DNA of 64,000 nt from a bacterium SCSIO 12741 (GCA_024398055.1 CP073749.1:744001-808000), one strand, 5' to 3'; numbered from the stretch's first letter, positions 24,184 to 33,070 are shown. Numbers and translations are program-made. The notes: generated from the letters alone by a model not told the origin.

Positions 24184-25960
24184 TCTTTAAGGGTATTTGA
24201 ATGTGGTAATGTACTCCATGACCCGGCGAAGTCTGGAGCTGAACTTCTCCCTGCACAAATTTCACCCGGCTTCGAATACTGCTAAGCCCAAGTCTATGTT
24301 CCGATTGAAACCAATCTTTCGGAAAGCCCACTCCATCGTCCTTGTAATCCAGCAAAAGATGCGATTCGGTCAAATCCAGTTTTAAGGTAATAGTTTGCGC
24401 CAGGGCATGCTTGTTGGAATTGTGAAAGAGCTCCTGAACAATTCGATAGGTCATCACTTCAATTTCGTTCGAAAATCGCTCGTCGAACTCAACCGATGGA
24501 AAGTGAATTTTGGCATCCATCACTTTGCGTTGTTTATCCACGAAATCGGCTACGGCTTCATACAATCCCAGCTCGATGAGTACGCCTGGCATCATGTTGT
24601 GCGCTACGGCTCTAACTTCTTTCCCGGCCTTGGTTAAAATCTCTTCGGTATTGCCAATCAAATCGAGTTCGGTCAGTTTTCGGATTTCCTCTTCCACCTT
24701 GTGCACCTGTACCCGGGCAATGCTCAATAAGGCTCCAACACTGTCGTGAAGGTCTCGGGCAATACGGCGACGTTCTTCTTCCTGGGCAAATAACATGCTT
24801 TGCAAAGAATACACTTCCTTTTCCTTCTCCAGGCGTTCAATTTCCTTTTGAGCGGCCAGCTCTCTTGAACGGTGTCGCTGGCGGAAATACAGCAACAACA
24901 AGGTGGACACCGCCAAGCCCAACACCGCTAAACCAATACCCAAATTGCGCTGGGTTCGGTGAATTCGTTTTTCGCTTTCCAACTCCACTACCCTGGCCCG
25001 GTTTCTCTCCGACTCATAGCGTACCTGAAGTTCGGCCAATTGTTCGGTATAAAATGCCTGCTGAATACTATCCCGGTAATCGGTGGCGTAATCCAATCGC
25101 TCGAAGGCTTCCTGGTGTTTGTTGTAATCGTAAGCGAGGTACGAAAGACTAACTTGGGACTGATATACCATTTGAGCATTGGGCAATCGTTTGGCCCAGT
25201 TTTCAGCTTGGCTATAGTAGTAAAGTGCGCTGTCGTAATTTCCCAGGCCGTGCCAGGCCGACCCCGAATTAAGTGCAGCGTACATCAGGTAAAAAGTATC
25301 CGCTATTTCAAGGCTCAGTTGATAGGCCTTTTGGTTGTACCTCAAGGAACTATCGGCTTGCCCAAATTGATCAAAAAAGGCTCCATAGGTAACCCACGCC
25401 GCAGCCAAAAACTTTTGTTGACCCGAACGTAGCGCCAAATCGCGAACCGCTGTTATTGACTCCATCAGGGCCGCTGAATCCTTTGCACCAAAAGCCAAAC
25501 TTGCCTTCGATTGCCAAGTTTCTAATAGCAGGATCGTATCCCTGTTTTGCTGGGCTAAAGTCAAGGCCATTTCCAGATTTCCCCGGGCACCATCGCGTTG
25601 ACCGGAAGCCATCATTTGATTGGCCAGGTTAATCCTCAATCGACCCTCCAGGCTGGGGTATCGACTCCCGCAGTTTTTAAAGAAAATTTCGTAGTAATGA
25701 CTGGCACTGTCCTTTTTGCCCATTTCTCCATGAGCTTGCCCGAGCCGAACCCATGTCAGGCATTTTAAAGAATCATTGGTCGCCAGTGGACGGGCTTGAT
25801 GAGCCAGTCTGATTGCTTTGGCCGGCTGAATCTGTTTGTAGTATTCAGCACTATCAAGCAACTGGGATGCGTTGCCCGATTCAGAATCAAAATGATCTGA
25901 TCGACACGCACCCAGAAACCCGAATAAGCATAAGGTTGAGAAGAAAAAAAGGTACCGCAA
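24173..25960 (-). CDS. TPR-containing sensor histidine kinase (HPK7/NarX-like), lipoprotein-type N-terminus
   Basis: 595-residue sensor kinase. The N-terminus has a lipobox-like LFGFLGAC (Cys19), followed by about seven TPR-like helix pairs (~30-300) outside the membrane, a transmembrane helix ~330-355 (LGIGLAVLGLAVSTLLLLYF), a coiled coil, the HisKA_3 dimer domain with RDLHDS (His405) and a HATPase domain with ELFHNSNKH, DDGVGFP and GHGVHY. It autophosphorylates on His405 and passes phosphate to the adjacent NarL-type regulator. If the Cys is lipidated, the sensor would be held by both a lipid and a helix. It starts 2 bp after a 110-aa ORF, which suggests a shared transcript. Confidence 0.9.
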   Translation of the reverse strand: MRYLFFFSTLCLFGFLGACRSDHFDSESGNASQLLDSAEYYKQIQPAKAIRLAHQARPLATNDSLKCLTWVRLGQAHGEMGKKDSASHYYEIFFKNCGSRYPSLEGRLRINLANQMMASGQRDGARGNLEMALTLAQQNRDTILLLETWQSKASLAFGAKDSAALMESITAVRDLALRSGQQKFLAAAWVTYGAFFDQFGQADSSLRYNQKAYQLSLEIADTFYLMYAALNSGSAWHGLGNYDSALYYYSQAENWAKRLPNAQMVYQSQVSLSYLAYDYNKHQEAFERLDYATDYRDSIQQAFYTEQLAELQVRYESERNRARVVELESEKRIHRTQRNLGIGLAVLGLAVSTLLLLYFRQRHRSRELAAQKEIERLEKEKEVYSLQSMLFAQEEERRRIARDLHDSVGALLSIARVQVHKVEEEIRKLTELDLIGNTEEILTKAGKEVRAVAHNMMPGVLIELGLYEAVADFVDKQRKVMDAKIHFPSVEFDERFSNEIEVMTYRIVQELFHNSNKHALAQTITLKLDLTESHLLLDYKDDGVGFPKDWFQSEHRLGLSSIRSRVKFVQGEVQLQTSPGHGVHYHIQIPLKNDH

Positions 25961-25962
25961 AA

Positions 25963-26295
25963 TTAGCCTCCTGCACCTGTTGGAACAGCCGAAGTGGACT
26001 TCTTATGAATCGGTCCGGACGGATGCCCTTCTACAACAACATGAATAGTTATGGTTTGGCCGGCAGATGCCTGAGAAAAAGTAGGACACTCCACCGATAA
26101 GTCTGGGTAAGGAGGTGTATTCGGACCTGCACTATTGACCGTAATGGTTAAGTGATAGTCAGAGCCTGTAGCCGATTCCTCATCGGGTGCTCCCATTACC
26201 CATGGGTGTGAATTAAGATGATCTCCTTCGTGTTCGATTTCAATGTTGATTTCCGGAGATTGAGTGAAATCAAATGTGGGTTCGTAATAACTCAT
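25963..26295 (-). CDS. 110-aa hypothetical protein coupled to the sensor kinase
   Basis: Unrecognised 110-residue protein without signal peptide or membrane helix. It is acidic at the start (EINIEIEHEGDHL), has two beta-type stretches (YHLTITVNSAG, TITIHVVVEGHP) and ends in a Gly/Pro-rich tail. The stop lies 2 bp before the sensor kinase start, and a good promoter is found 35 bp upstream, so it is the first gene of the kinase-regulator operon. It could modulate that system (inference); it might also be an immunoglobulin-like or coiled small domain. Expression is not proven. Confidence 0.5.
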   Translation of the reverse strand: MSYYEPTFDFTQSPEINIEIEHEGDHLNSHPWVMGAPDEESATGSDYHLTITVNSAGPNTPPYPDLSVECPTFSQASAGQTITIHVVVEGHPSGPIHKKSTSAVPTGAGG

Positions 26296-26329
26296 GTTAT
26301 GCTTATTGTTAATTGTTTACTGAGTGCCC

Positions 26330-26360
26330 CGAAAATAGGCTACTCAAGGATTAATTTCAA
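26330..26360 (-). promoter_or_regulatory. Promoter of the 110-aa ORF / TPR kinase / regulator operon
   Basis: On the minus strand, TTG (26360-26358), 20 bp, then TATTTTCG (26337-26330), one base off TAnnTTTG. The spacing equals that of the multicopper oxidase promoter. Transcription would start near 26325, 30 nt before the ATG at 26295. Confidence 0.45.
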
Positions 26361-26419
26361 CCGGAGAAATGATAATTTGAGAACTCGGGTCAATATTATT
26401 GAAGCAAATGCAAGGAGTC

Positions 26420-26440
26420 TTTAGGGGAATTCCCCCTAAA
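26420..26440. promoter_or_regulatory. Palindrome upstream of the kinase operon promoter
   Basis: TTTAGGGG-AATTC-CCCCTAAA, an 8-bp perfect inverted repeat, ~60 bp upstream of the minus-strand promoter at 26330-26360 and 95 bp past the stop of the T9SS gene. Neither strand has a T tract after it, so an operator is as likely as a terminator. Confidence 0.35.
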
Positions 26441-26535
26441 CCATTGAATCCCAATCCGGATCGAATTCAGCTATTTTTATTGAAGTATGAAGGCTGCTTG
26501 CCCGAAGCATAATTCGATTCGAGCAAGAGAAAAAA

Positions 26536-27651
26536 TTAATGCCGTATCTGCACTTTACGCATGACCATCGGCTGGTCAGCATGTCCTTGAAGCAGGAGCA
26601 AATAGACCCCATCAGGCACTTCTGAAACGTTGACCTGAATTTGGCCCGCCTCCGTTTTCTGGATCAACACCAGTTCACCGGATGTACTAATCAGTTGAAT
26701 CTGCTGCACCGAGTGACTCTGGGAAGAAATGGTCAATTGATCGGATACAGGATTAGGAAACACCTCAATACCCCGAGATGAAATCGATTCCGCCGTACCT
26801 AATTCATTGGCGGGAGGAGCTACTAGAAAATTCACAAAGTCCTCGGGCAATTCATTGGAGTCGAGGGTAACTTCAGCACACATAAAGTTGGCCGCGGCAT
26901 TGCTGCTCCACCAGCGAAAAGTAACCTCACTGGTATCGTAGTTAACCGAATCGGTAAAGGCCAGAATCAAGGGAGTAAAAGGTTGCCAGGACCCGTTCAT
27001 GTAAGCATCGCTGGACACCTTGGTTACCGTAACGGTTCTTTGCCTCAAAGCCGGAAAAGTTCCCTGTGGTAATTTAAGGTCTCCCCAGGCATCAATCTCG
27101 TTTTTGACCTTGATAAAAATCTTGTTTCGAATGGAATCAATTCGGGGATGTGGCCCAAGGCTATCCGGGTCTACCCCGAGAAATTCGATTTGGGCACCGG
27201 CATTAATATCAGACTCGAAAGTAGAGCCAAAGGTTACCGGAAATTGCATGAACCGAAAGGCGTAGTTCACTTCGGGTAACTGTGGAGCTCCATTTTCATA
27301 TTCCACAATTCCCACAACATCCAGCCCCACAGCCGATCGCTTAAAGAAAATATGACTGCTATCTTCCAGATCGTTCAGAACAAAAGTGGCCGTTGGAAAA
27401 TGGGAAGACAAAGGTGCAGTAGAAGGCGATTGTAGAAGGGCCGTATCCAATTCCTGACTCTCCAATGAGGTAAAGTCCCATACCTGATTTCCAGCCGCAC
27501 TCCCCAAGCTCAATGAGCTACCATGGGTGGTATCTTCAGCCATGTAGACGTAATCGCCCAATTTGGCAATGTGATCAATCGTGAGGGTTATTTGTGCGAA
27601 GGTTGTGGTAGTTAACAAAACGGAGGTTAAAAGGAGTAGCCACTTTTTCAT
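26536..27651 (-). CDS. Secreted T9SS-tagged protein, function unknown
   Basis: 371-residue protein: signal peptide 1-19 (TTTFA then Gln), a ~270-residue beta-rich domain with no recognised enzyme motif (TFESDINAGAQIEFLG, KNEIDAWGDLKLPQGTFPALR, VTFRWWSSNAAANFMCAEV) and a C-terminal T9SS sorting domain from VFPNPVSD near 298. The pattern 'LPQGTFPALR' followed by a description of curve-like strands is shared by many uncharacterised Bacteroidota secreted proteins. It is a single gene with no close partner. Confidence 0.78.
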   Translation of the reverse strand: MKKWLLLLTSVLLTTTTFAQITLTIDHIAKLGDYVYMAEDTTHGSSLSLGSAAGNQVWDFTSLESQELDTALLQSPSTAPLSSHFPTATFVLNDLEDSSHIFFKRSAVGLDVVGIVEYENGAPQLPEVNYAFRFMQFPVTFGSTFESDINAGAQIEFLGVDPDSLGPHPRIDSIRNKIFIKVKNEIDAWGDLKLPQGTFPALRQRTVTVTKVSSDAYMNGSWQPFTPLILAFTDSVNYDTSEVTFRWWSSNAAANFMCAEVTLDSNELPEDFVNFLVAPPANELGTAESISSRGIEVFPNPVSDQLTISSQSHSVQQIQLISTSGELVLIQKTEAGQIQVNVSEVPDGVYLLLLQGHADQPMVMRKVQIRH

Positions 27652-27704
27652 ATTCGAGCTTTTTGATTGGATTAAAAGTACCGGTTTTAGTCCGAAATAA
27701 AAAA

Positions 27705-27747
27705 AGAAACCCTCGTCAGCACAGTACTTTGGCCAACGAGGGTTTTA
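27705..27747 (-). terminator. Terminator of the YceI gene
   Basis: Ten-pair stem AAACCCTCGT (27707-27716) with ACGAGGGTTT (27736-27745); read on the minus strand it runs into a long T tract. It lies 24-62 bp past the YceI stop. Confidence 0.8.
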
Positions 27748-27768
27748 CTTTTTTGGTGATATCGAATC

Positions 27769-28413
27769 TTACTTCGCTACAGCCAATTGAATGTTGAGAA
27801 CAACATCGTCTGACAATACCATTTCTTGAACAGGCATGTCGAACATAACGTCATAGTCTTTACGATTGAACGTAAGGCTTCCTGTAGCCGTACCGTTTTC
27901 AGCATTGAATACTACGTCCTTTACGGTCGCTGCATTGGACTTACCGCGAATCGTTAAGGTTCCCATGATTTCGGTATTTCCTTCATTGGCTCCGGTAATC
28001 TCGAAGCTTGCTGTTGGGTTATTGGCCACATCAAAGAAATCAGGAGAAGACAAGTGTCCTACCAATTTCTCAGGAGTTTGGTCCTTAGAGGCATCGTAGT
28101 TCTCATCCGTTGCCGCCATGGAGGCCATGTCTACGGTAAAAGAACCGCCTGTAATGTTGTTTCCTTCGGTCACCAGTGAGCCTTCTGTCAAGTTAATCGT
28201 TCCCGAGTGACTGTACATACCCATCATGGTACCTTCCCAGTTGACAACACTGGTAGCCAGGTCAATCGAATGGGTCATCTTTTCTGCCGGTGCCGAAGCT
28301 TCCGGAGCTTGAGTTTCTGGAGTTTCAGGTTGCTTTGGGGCTTCTCCTCCACCACAGGAGCTCATAAAAACTCCCAGGCTCAAAGCCGCTGCCATAAATG
28401 TGATGCGTTTCAT
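27769..28413 (-). CDS. YceI-family lipoprotein
   Basis: 214-residue lipoprotein with signal ending FMSSC and a Pro/Glu/Ala linker, then a YceI (lipocalin-like) domain: IDLATSVVNWEG, HSGTINLTEGSL, FDVANNPTASFEITG, GTLTIRGKSNAATV, NRKDYDV. YceI barrels bind long isoprenoid or fatty-amide chains. The start at ATG 28413 (MKRITFMAAALS) gives a normal lipoprotein signal; the longer frame to 28464 does not. Single gene; a TAATTTG sequence upstream on the minus strand may be its -7 box. A role in periplasmic quinone or lipid handling is inference. Confidence 0.88.
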   Translation of the reverse strand: MKRITFMAAALSLGVFMSSCGGGEAPKQPETPETQAPEASAPAEKMTHSIDLATSVVNWEGTMMGMYSHSGTINLTEGSLVTEGNNITGGSFTVDMASMAATDENYDASKDQTPEKLVGHLSSPDFFDVANNPTASFEITGANEGNTEIMGTLTIRGKSNAATVKDVVFNAENGTATGSLTFNRKDYDVMFDMPVQEMVLSDDVVLNIQLAVAK

Positions 28414-28564
28414 TGTGTATAATTTTTCGAATGAATCAACCAAATTACCAGAATTAGTGGACATAGCAGCCCATTTTGACTAAAAAAGATGTACCTACAT
28501 CAATTTATTTTAAGAATCCGCTCATAATTGGTCTTACAGGGGCAAAAAAAGATAGCCCCAAATT

Positions 28565-30766
28565 GTGTATTTTGTATTCGTGCAACTGCCTCTAACCAGG
28601 ATCCATCTTTTAACCCTATTGCTATCAAGTCTTTTGAGCCTGTCACTTGGTGCTCAAACGGATTACCGCTTCTTCCTCCAAAGCGCCCACTATACCACCG
28701 AAAATGGTCTCTTGAGCAACGAATGTTACTGGGTTCATTCAGATTATCACGGTCATATTTGGATCGCCTCAGACAACGGTTTGGTTCGTTTTGATGGTCA
28801 AAAATTTCACCGGTATCGCTCGATTGATTCTCAACCCATACCGGTAATTCTTGGAGGATATGAGTCAGCAGATAGCAACCTTTATCTCTTTAACTACCAC
28901 AACCGGGTGTATCGATACGAAAGGTCGAGTGATCAGTTTCATGAAATGCCCTTCTCTGACGAGCTCAGTCAAAAGTTGAAAGGGATGGTGGCTTTAACCT
29001 TTCATGTGGAGCGGGATACCTTTTGGATGCAGACCCGTAACATCTCTGCTCGAATCGTTCCGGAAGAAGGAGATTGGCAAATCACCTTAGGTCCCGTTTT
29101 TCGAGCCAACGACCCTAAAAAATTGCTTCGATTATCCCAAAAGGAGCGAGCACTTTTCCTTAAGCGAATCGTTGACCGGCAGCATACTGATTTAGGCAAC
29201 ATGCCCTCTCCAAAGATCATCAACGACGTTTTAATCAAGGCTCTCTTCCATGTTCGCCATGAAGGAAAAATCTGGACTTTCTTTAAACGGGGCATTGCCA
29301 TCATAGATCCACAAACCCTGGATATCGATACGCTCTACCCTCCCTTCACTCCAACCATGGGCTATTATCAAGACTCCAACGATCTTTTCGTATGTACCGA
29401 AGATCATGGATTGTGGCAAGTTTCATTGTCCTCGTCTGAATCCTTCCAAGGCCGCCAGCTCACCCCAGACGATTTCATCACCGGAGTTACACGAGACCCG
29501 CATGGAGGTTTCTGGTATTGCTCACTGAGAAGAGGTTTGTTTTATTCACCCGATTTAAGGGTCAATAAATCCCCTGAATTTTCTGCTGGAATAAATGCCA
29601 TCATTTCCCAGGGCAAGCGCCACTTTGTATGTCAGCAAGGCGGCCATATCGTGCTCTATGCAAAAGAAGACGGTCAATTAATCTACAAAAAGAACTTCTA
29701 TCAAGAACAGTACATTCGGGTCCACATCCCAGTGGACTCTACCTATTTTATCAACCTTTATGGACCGGAAAAACATCTTTATGCCATTCGTGAAGATCGC
29801 TTTGAAATGATTGATCAAATGCCCAGAGCCAATGAATACTTCTGGGACATGGTAGACGGAAAGCCTCAACGAAGGTTAGCCAAAGACGTAACTTTTTCGT
29901 TAAGCACGGTCCCCAGATCCAACAAGGTAAACTCAACCCGCATTCGGCTAAAAATGGACCAGGGAACCTTCTTCGCTACCAACTTTAGAAACCTAAAGTT
30001 TCAGCCCAATGACAGTACCGGCTTGGTCAATATCGGTCGATTAAATGGCTTCTCTGAAATCGATGCACGGGGCATCAAAGAGATTGGTAAAGATTCGGTG
30101 GTAGTGGTAACCAAACGAAATGGAGTTTTGCTATTTCACCAGTTGGAACTTATTGATCAGTTCTTCTTAAATGATGGAGATCATCCGGAGGCTTGTTTCG
30201 ATCTTGAAATCATCTCCAACCAACTTCTCATCGCCGGAGCCAGCGGCTTGTACCTGATCGAGGACTTTGCCAGACCGACTCGAAAAATAAAACGGCTTTT
30301 TTACCAATTTGGACTTTCCCCCATGCGGGTCAATTCCATCTTCGAAAAAGGCGAACTCATTCTTTTTCGAACCGATCAAAGCCTTTATTACTTCCCGACA
30401 TCCTTGCTCCAGGATCCCGAAATAGTTTACCCGCTGCGCATGGATCAACGAGGCGAACAATCGCTTCAAACCTTGATCAATAATCCGCATCCCAAAGCCA
30501 ACTCCCTGGAACTTTCGGTTAATGCCTACAACCTGATCAATGGTCCTAAAACCTGGTATCGATACAGGTTGTATGAAGAATCTGAACCACCTGAACCCTG
30601 GACGGAAACACAAACTCCCGATTTGCGTTTTCCTTCGTTAGCACCAGGCACCTACATCCTCAAAATTCAAACCCTCAACAGCAGTGGTGAATGGGAAGAA
30701 AGAGGAAGCATTCTCCGAACCTTCACCATTCCTCCCCCTTTTGGAAGTCTCTGCCTTTTATTCTAA
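28565..30766 (+). CDS. Sensor: two-component propeller and Y_Y_Y domains (first half of a frameshifted kinase)
   Basis: 733-codon frame encoding the extracytoplasmic sensor half of a hybrid-like kinase. Signal peptide, then a ~600-residue beta-propeller with Reg_prop-like repeats (WIASDNGLVRFDG, TEDHGLWQVS, DPHGGFWYCSLRRGLFYSPD), then a Y_Y_Y domain (~640-725: WYRYRLYEESEPPEPW ... PGTYILKIQTLNSSGEW). It breaks after FTIPPPF, where family members enter a membrane helix; that helix is found in the -1 frame. The start is uncertain: GTG 28565 lies in a promoter-like TATTTTG region and GTG 28580 is an alternative. With a -1 shift it would join the next entry to form a 985-aa protein. Confidence 0.8.
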   Translation: MYFVFVQLPLTRIHLLTLLLSSLLSLSLGAQTDYRFFLQSAHYTTENGLLSNECYWVHSDYHGHIWIASDNGLVRFDGQKFHRYRSIDSQPIPVILGGYESADSNLYLFNYHNRVYRYERSSDQFHEMPFSDELSQKLKGMVALTFHVERDTFWMQTRNISARIVPEEGDWQITLGPVFRANDPKKLLRLSQKERALFLKRIVDRQHTDLGNMPSPKIINDVLIKALFHVRHEGKIWTFFKRGIAIIDPQTLDIDTLYPPFTPTMGYYQDSNDLFVCTEDHGLWQVSLSSSESFQGRQLTPDDFITGVTRDPHGGFWYCSLRRGLFYSPDLRVNKSPEFSAGINAIISQGKRHFVCQQGGHIVLYAKEDGQLIYKKNFYQEQYIRVHIPVDSTYFINLYGPEKHLYAIREDRFEMIDQMPRANEYFWDMVDGKPQRRLAKDVTFSLSTVPRSNKVNSTRIRLKMDQGTFFATNFRNLKFQPNDSTGLVNIGRLNGFSEIDARGIKEIGKDSVVVVTKRNGVLLFHQLELIDQFFLNDGDHPEACFDLEIISNQLLIAGASGLYLIEDFARPTRKIKRLFYQFGLSPMRVNSIFEKGELILFRTDQSLYYFPTSLLQDPEIVYPLRMDQRGEQSLQTLINNPHPKANSLELSVNAYNLINGPKTWYRYRLYEESEPPEPWTETQTPDLRFPSLAPGTYILKIQTLNSSGEWEERGSILRTFTIPPPFGSLCLLF
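30736..30742 (+). other. Slippery heptamer CCCTTTT at the kinase frame change
   Basis: In the upstream frame the bases read C CCT TTT, the X-XXY-YYZ form that allows tandem -1 slippage (Pro CCT to CCC, Phe TTT to TTT). The -1 frame then continues TGG AAG TCT into the membrane helix and kinase. It could equally be a lost base in a C5T4 run. Confidence 0.55.
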
Positions 30767-31521
30767 TGATGGTTCTCCTTGCAGGTGCCCTCATGTCGGG
30801 CGGTGTTTATTTAAACTACCGAAGAAAAAGGAACTTAAGCAACCTAAAAACCTCGCTCATGGAATTGGAGTTTCGCTCCTTGGGCACGCAACTCAATCCG
30901 CATTTTGTGAACAACGCCTTAAATTCTGCTTCTGCTCAAATTGCCAAAAAGGATTTGAAAACGGGCCTCATTTACCTCAGTAATTTTGGAAAGCTGATGC
31001 GAACTATTTTCAACAATTCGGCCGTTTCTGTTATATCCCTGGAAGATGAACTGGATGCGATAAGGCAGTACCTCAACCTGGAAAAAATCAGGTTAAAAGA
31101 CCGCATCGAATACTCTATCGAAATTGACCCGGCAGTGGATACTTTTGAGCATTTGGTTCCCTCCCTCTTTCTCCAGCCTTTGGTGGAAAATGCCATTTGG
31201 CACGGAATTCTACCCGGTCACGAATCCGGCAAAGTGGTCATCAAAGTTCACCCAAAAGACCAGGGTATCGAGATTCAGATCCGAGACAACGGCGTTGGTT
31301 TTCTCAACAAGAGCAAAAGCCTCACCTTTCAGGAATCCAGAGAAACCAAGGACAAACATCGCCATAGCCTTGAAGTGGTACAGCAACGGCTCAAGCTGAT
31401 GGAAAAGGTATACAAAACCCGTTTTCATTTAGAAATTCGGGAATTGGAGCCGAATAGCCCTCGACCCGGAACGCTTTTGTCTATTTTCATTTCAGAAATT
31501 CCCGCTAATCAATTAACTTAG
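30742..31521 (+). CDS. LytS-type histidine kinase (second half, -1 frame)
   Basis: Kinase half continuing the sensor protein in the -1 frame: FWKSLPFILMMVLLAGALMSGGVYL is the membrane helix, followed by a His_kinase (LytS/YehU) domain with the phospho-acceptor motif QLNPHFVNNAL (His at 30901), the N box PLVENAIWHG and the ATP-lid RDNGVGF. It ends SIFISEIPANQLT. No strong independent start: ATGs at 30691 and 30766 exist but the first precedes the helix in a nonsense leader. The LytTR regulator starts 41 bp after its stop and is the expected phospho-partner. Boundaries assume the frameshift; without it, translation from ATG 30766 would give a kinase lacking the sensor. Confidence 0.75.
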   Translation, partial: WKSLPFILMMVLLAGALMSGGVYLNYRRKRNLSNLKTSLMELEFRSLGTQLNPHFVNNALNSASAQIAKKDLKTGLIYLSNFGKLMRTIFNNSAVSVISLEDELDAIRQYLNLEKIRLKDRIEYSIEIDPAVDTFEHLVPSLFLQPLVENAIWHGILPGHESGKVVIKVHPKDQGIEIQIRDNGVGFLNKSKSLTFQESRETKDKHRHSLEVVQQRLKLMEKVYKTRFHLEIRELEPNSPRPGTLLSIFISEIPANQLT

Positions 31522-31562
31522 TGGTTTAGCCATAGCTCATTAACCCTAATTAAACTCTACCC

Positions 31563-32312
31563 TTGCGCACTGTAATTGTGGATGATGAACAGGAAGCTCG
31601 AGAAGCTCTTCATCAAATGCTCCAACTCTTTTGTCCGGAAATAAAGATCGTAGGAATGGCCTCGAACCTCCCCGAATCTTTGGATCTTATCTCCACCCAA
31701 AAACCAGAATTGGTCTTTCTGGATATTGATCTGGGTGGTCATTCCGGGTTTGATCTGCTGCAGAAATTGAAAGTGCGGAACTTTCAAACGGTTTTTGTTA
31801 CGGCTTTTGACCAATATGCGATTCAGGCGATTCGGATAAACGCCTTAGACTATATCATGAAACCCATTAATCCAGACGATCTCATTCAGGCCGTAAAGAA
31901 GGCCGGTGATCTAAAAACAGCGCCTTCAGACCAGGCCTACGAAAGTCTTTTGGAGTCGCGTAGAAAAGGGGAATTTGATAAAATTGGTGTCTCTACTTCG
32001 CAGGGCATTAGTTTCATTGAATTGAACAAAATCATCCGACTCGAATCGGAAGATAACTACACCCACATTCATTTGGATGGCGAGAATCCACTACTGATTA
32101 GCAAAACCATTAAGTCTTTTGAAGAGATCCTACCGAAGGATAGATTTATCCGCTGTCACCAAAGTCATATCGTGCACCTTTCCTTTGTGCGGGGGTACAA
32201 ACGCATTGACGGCGGAACGTTAGAGGTAGTTGGAAACCCAAATGTTCCCGTTTCAAGATCGAGACGTAAACTGGTTCAGGATATTCTTACCCGATATTTC
32301 CCCTCGGTTTAA
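31563..32312 (+). CDS. LytTR-family response regulator
   Basis: 249-residue regulator: receiver 1-120 with VDDEQE, phospho-acceptor Asp54 (FLDIDLGG), Thr in VTAFD and Lys in MKPIN; then a LytTR DNA-binding domain ~140-245 (SEDNYTHIHLDG, ISKTIKSFEEILP, FIRCHQSHIVH, VSRSRR). It starts with TTG, as no ATG is available, 41 bp after the LytS-type kinase with which it forms the pair. Its last 26 bp overlap the convergent YwqK-like gene. Confidence 0.88.
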   Translation: MRTVIVDDEQEAREALHQMLQLFCPEIKIVGMASNLPESLDLISTQKPELVFLDIDLGGHSGFDLLQKLKVRNFQTVFVTAFDQYAIQAIRINALDYIMKPINPDDLIQAVKKAGDLKTAPSDQAYESLLESRRKGEFDKIGVSTSQGISFIELNKIIRLESEDNYTHIHLDGENPLLISKTIKSFEEILPKDRFIRCHQSHIVHLSFVRGYKRIDGGTLEVVGNPNVPVSRSRRKLVQDILTRYFPSV

Positions 32313-33039
32313 GTTGGGCATTGGTTCCTTCATCCGATTTGGAAGTACTTATTTTTCGGCCATTCTCCCAATTCTCCACTCGAATTAGTTGACCTTTTTC
32401 GTCGTACACATGGCTGGCACCATGCTGCTTTCCATCTTTGTATTCCTTGTCGCGAAATACCTGGCCATTGCGGTAATATTCCACCGACTTTTCCTGCACG
32501 TAACGATCCAATAGAATTTCACGCAATCGAATTTCTCCAGATTCGTAATATTCCACATAACTACCCGAGTTGTTGCCCTCGGTAAACGCTTTATTCGGAT
32601 CGAACCGTAGGCTGCCGGGTTTGGAGTCACTGGTATGTACCGATAGATTCGTGTAGTTTTCCGAGTGGTTGTACAGGGTCAACTTTGAGCGTACGGTTCC
32701 CGACTTGTAGTAGGTGTATTCCTTGTAATAAACCAGGGTATCGTTGCGGTGGTATTCTTCGATTTTTACACGGCCATTTTTATCGTATACATAATTGGCT
32801 CCGTGAAGTTTACCATCCTTGAATAGCGTTTCGCTCCGCAATTCTCCATTTTTGAAATAATCGAGATAGGCCCCGTCGAGATTGCCGTTTTTGATGACCC
32901 ACTTGCTCCGAACCGTTCCATTCTTGTATCGGAGTTTGTGTTCGCCCTCAGGCATGTCTTTAAACATTTGGTTGATTGGATTCTGCGCCATGGTGACTTG
33001 CACGCATAGACACAACAGCACTAGTACTAGTGTTTTCAT
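32287..33039 (-). CDS. MORN-like repeat protein (YwqK family)
   Basis: 250-residue exported protein, signal MKTLVLVLLCLCVQVTMAQ, followed by about eight MORN-like variant repeats of the YwqK type: Y.NG..RS....KNG.LDG, YFKNGELRSETLF, DGKLHGANYVYDKNGRV, YYRNGQVFRDKEYKDGKQHG. Proteins like this are labelled antitoxin in some databases by homology only; no toxin gene is seen here. The repeats usually form a surface that binds other proteins or lipids. The start is at 33039, the first Met of the signal. It ends 26 bp inside the convergent LytTR gene. Confidence 0.75.
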   Translation of the reverse strand: MKTLVLVLLCLCVQVTMAQNPINQMFKDMPEGEHKLRYKNGTVRSKWVIKNGNLDGAYLDYFKNGELRSETLFKDGKLHGANYVYDKNGRVKIEEYHRNDTLVYYKEYTYYKSGTVRSKLTLYNHSENYTNLSVHTSDSKPGSLRFDPNKAFTEGNNSGSYVEYYESGEIRLREILLDRYVQEKSVEYYRNGQVFRDKEYKDGKQHGASHVYDEKGQLIRVENWENGRKISTSKSDEGTNAQLKPRGNIG

Positions 33040-33070
33040 AATCTTCCTCCCTATAAGCACATTACCCTCA

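Noticed and set aside
32287-33039. Antitoxin label for the YwqK-like gene
   Set aside because: The name comes from homology only; no toxin gene is next to it.
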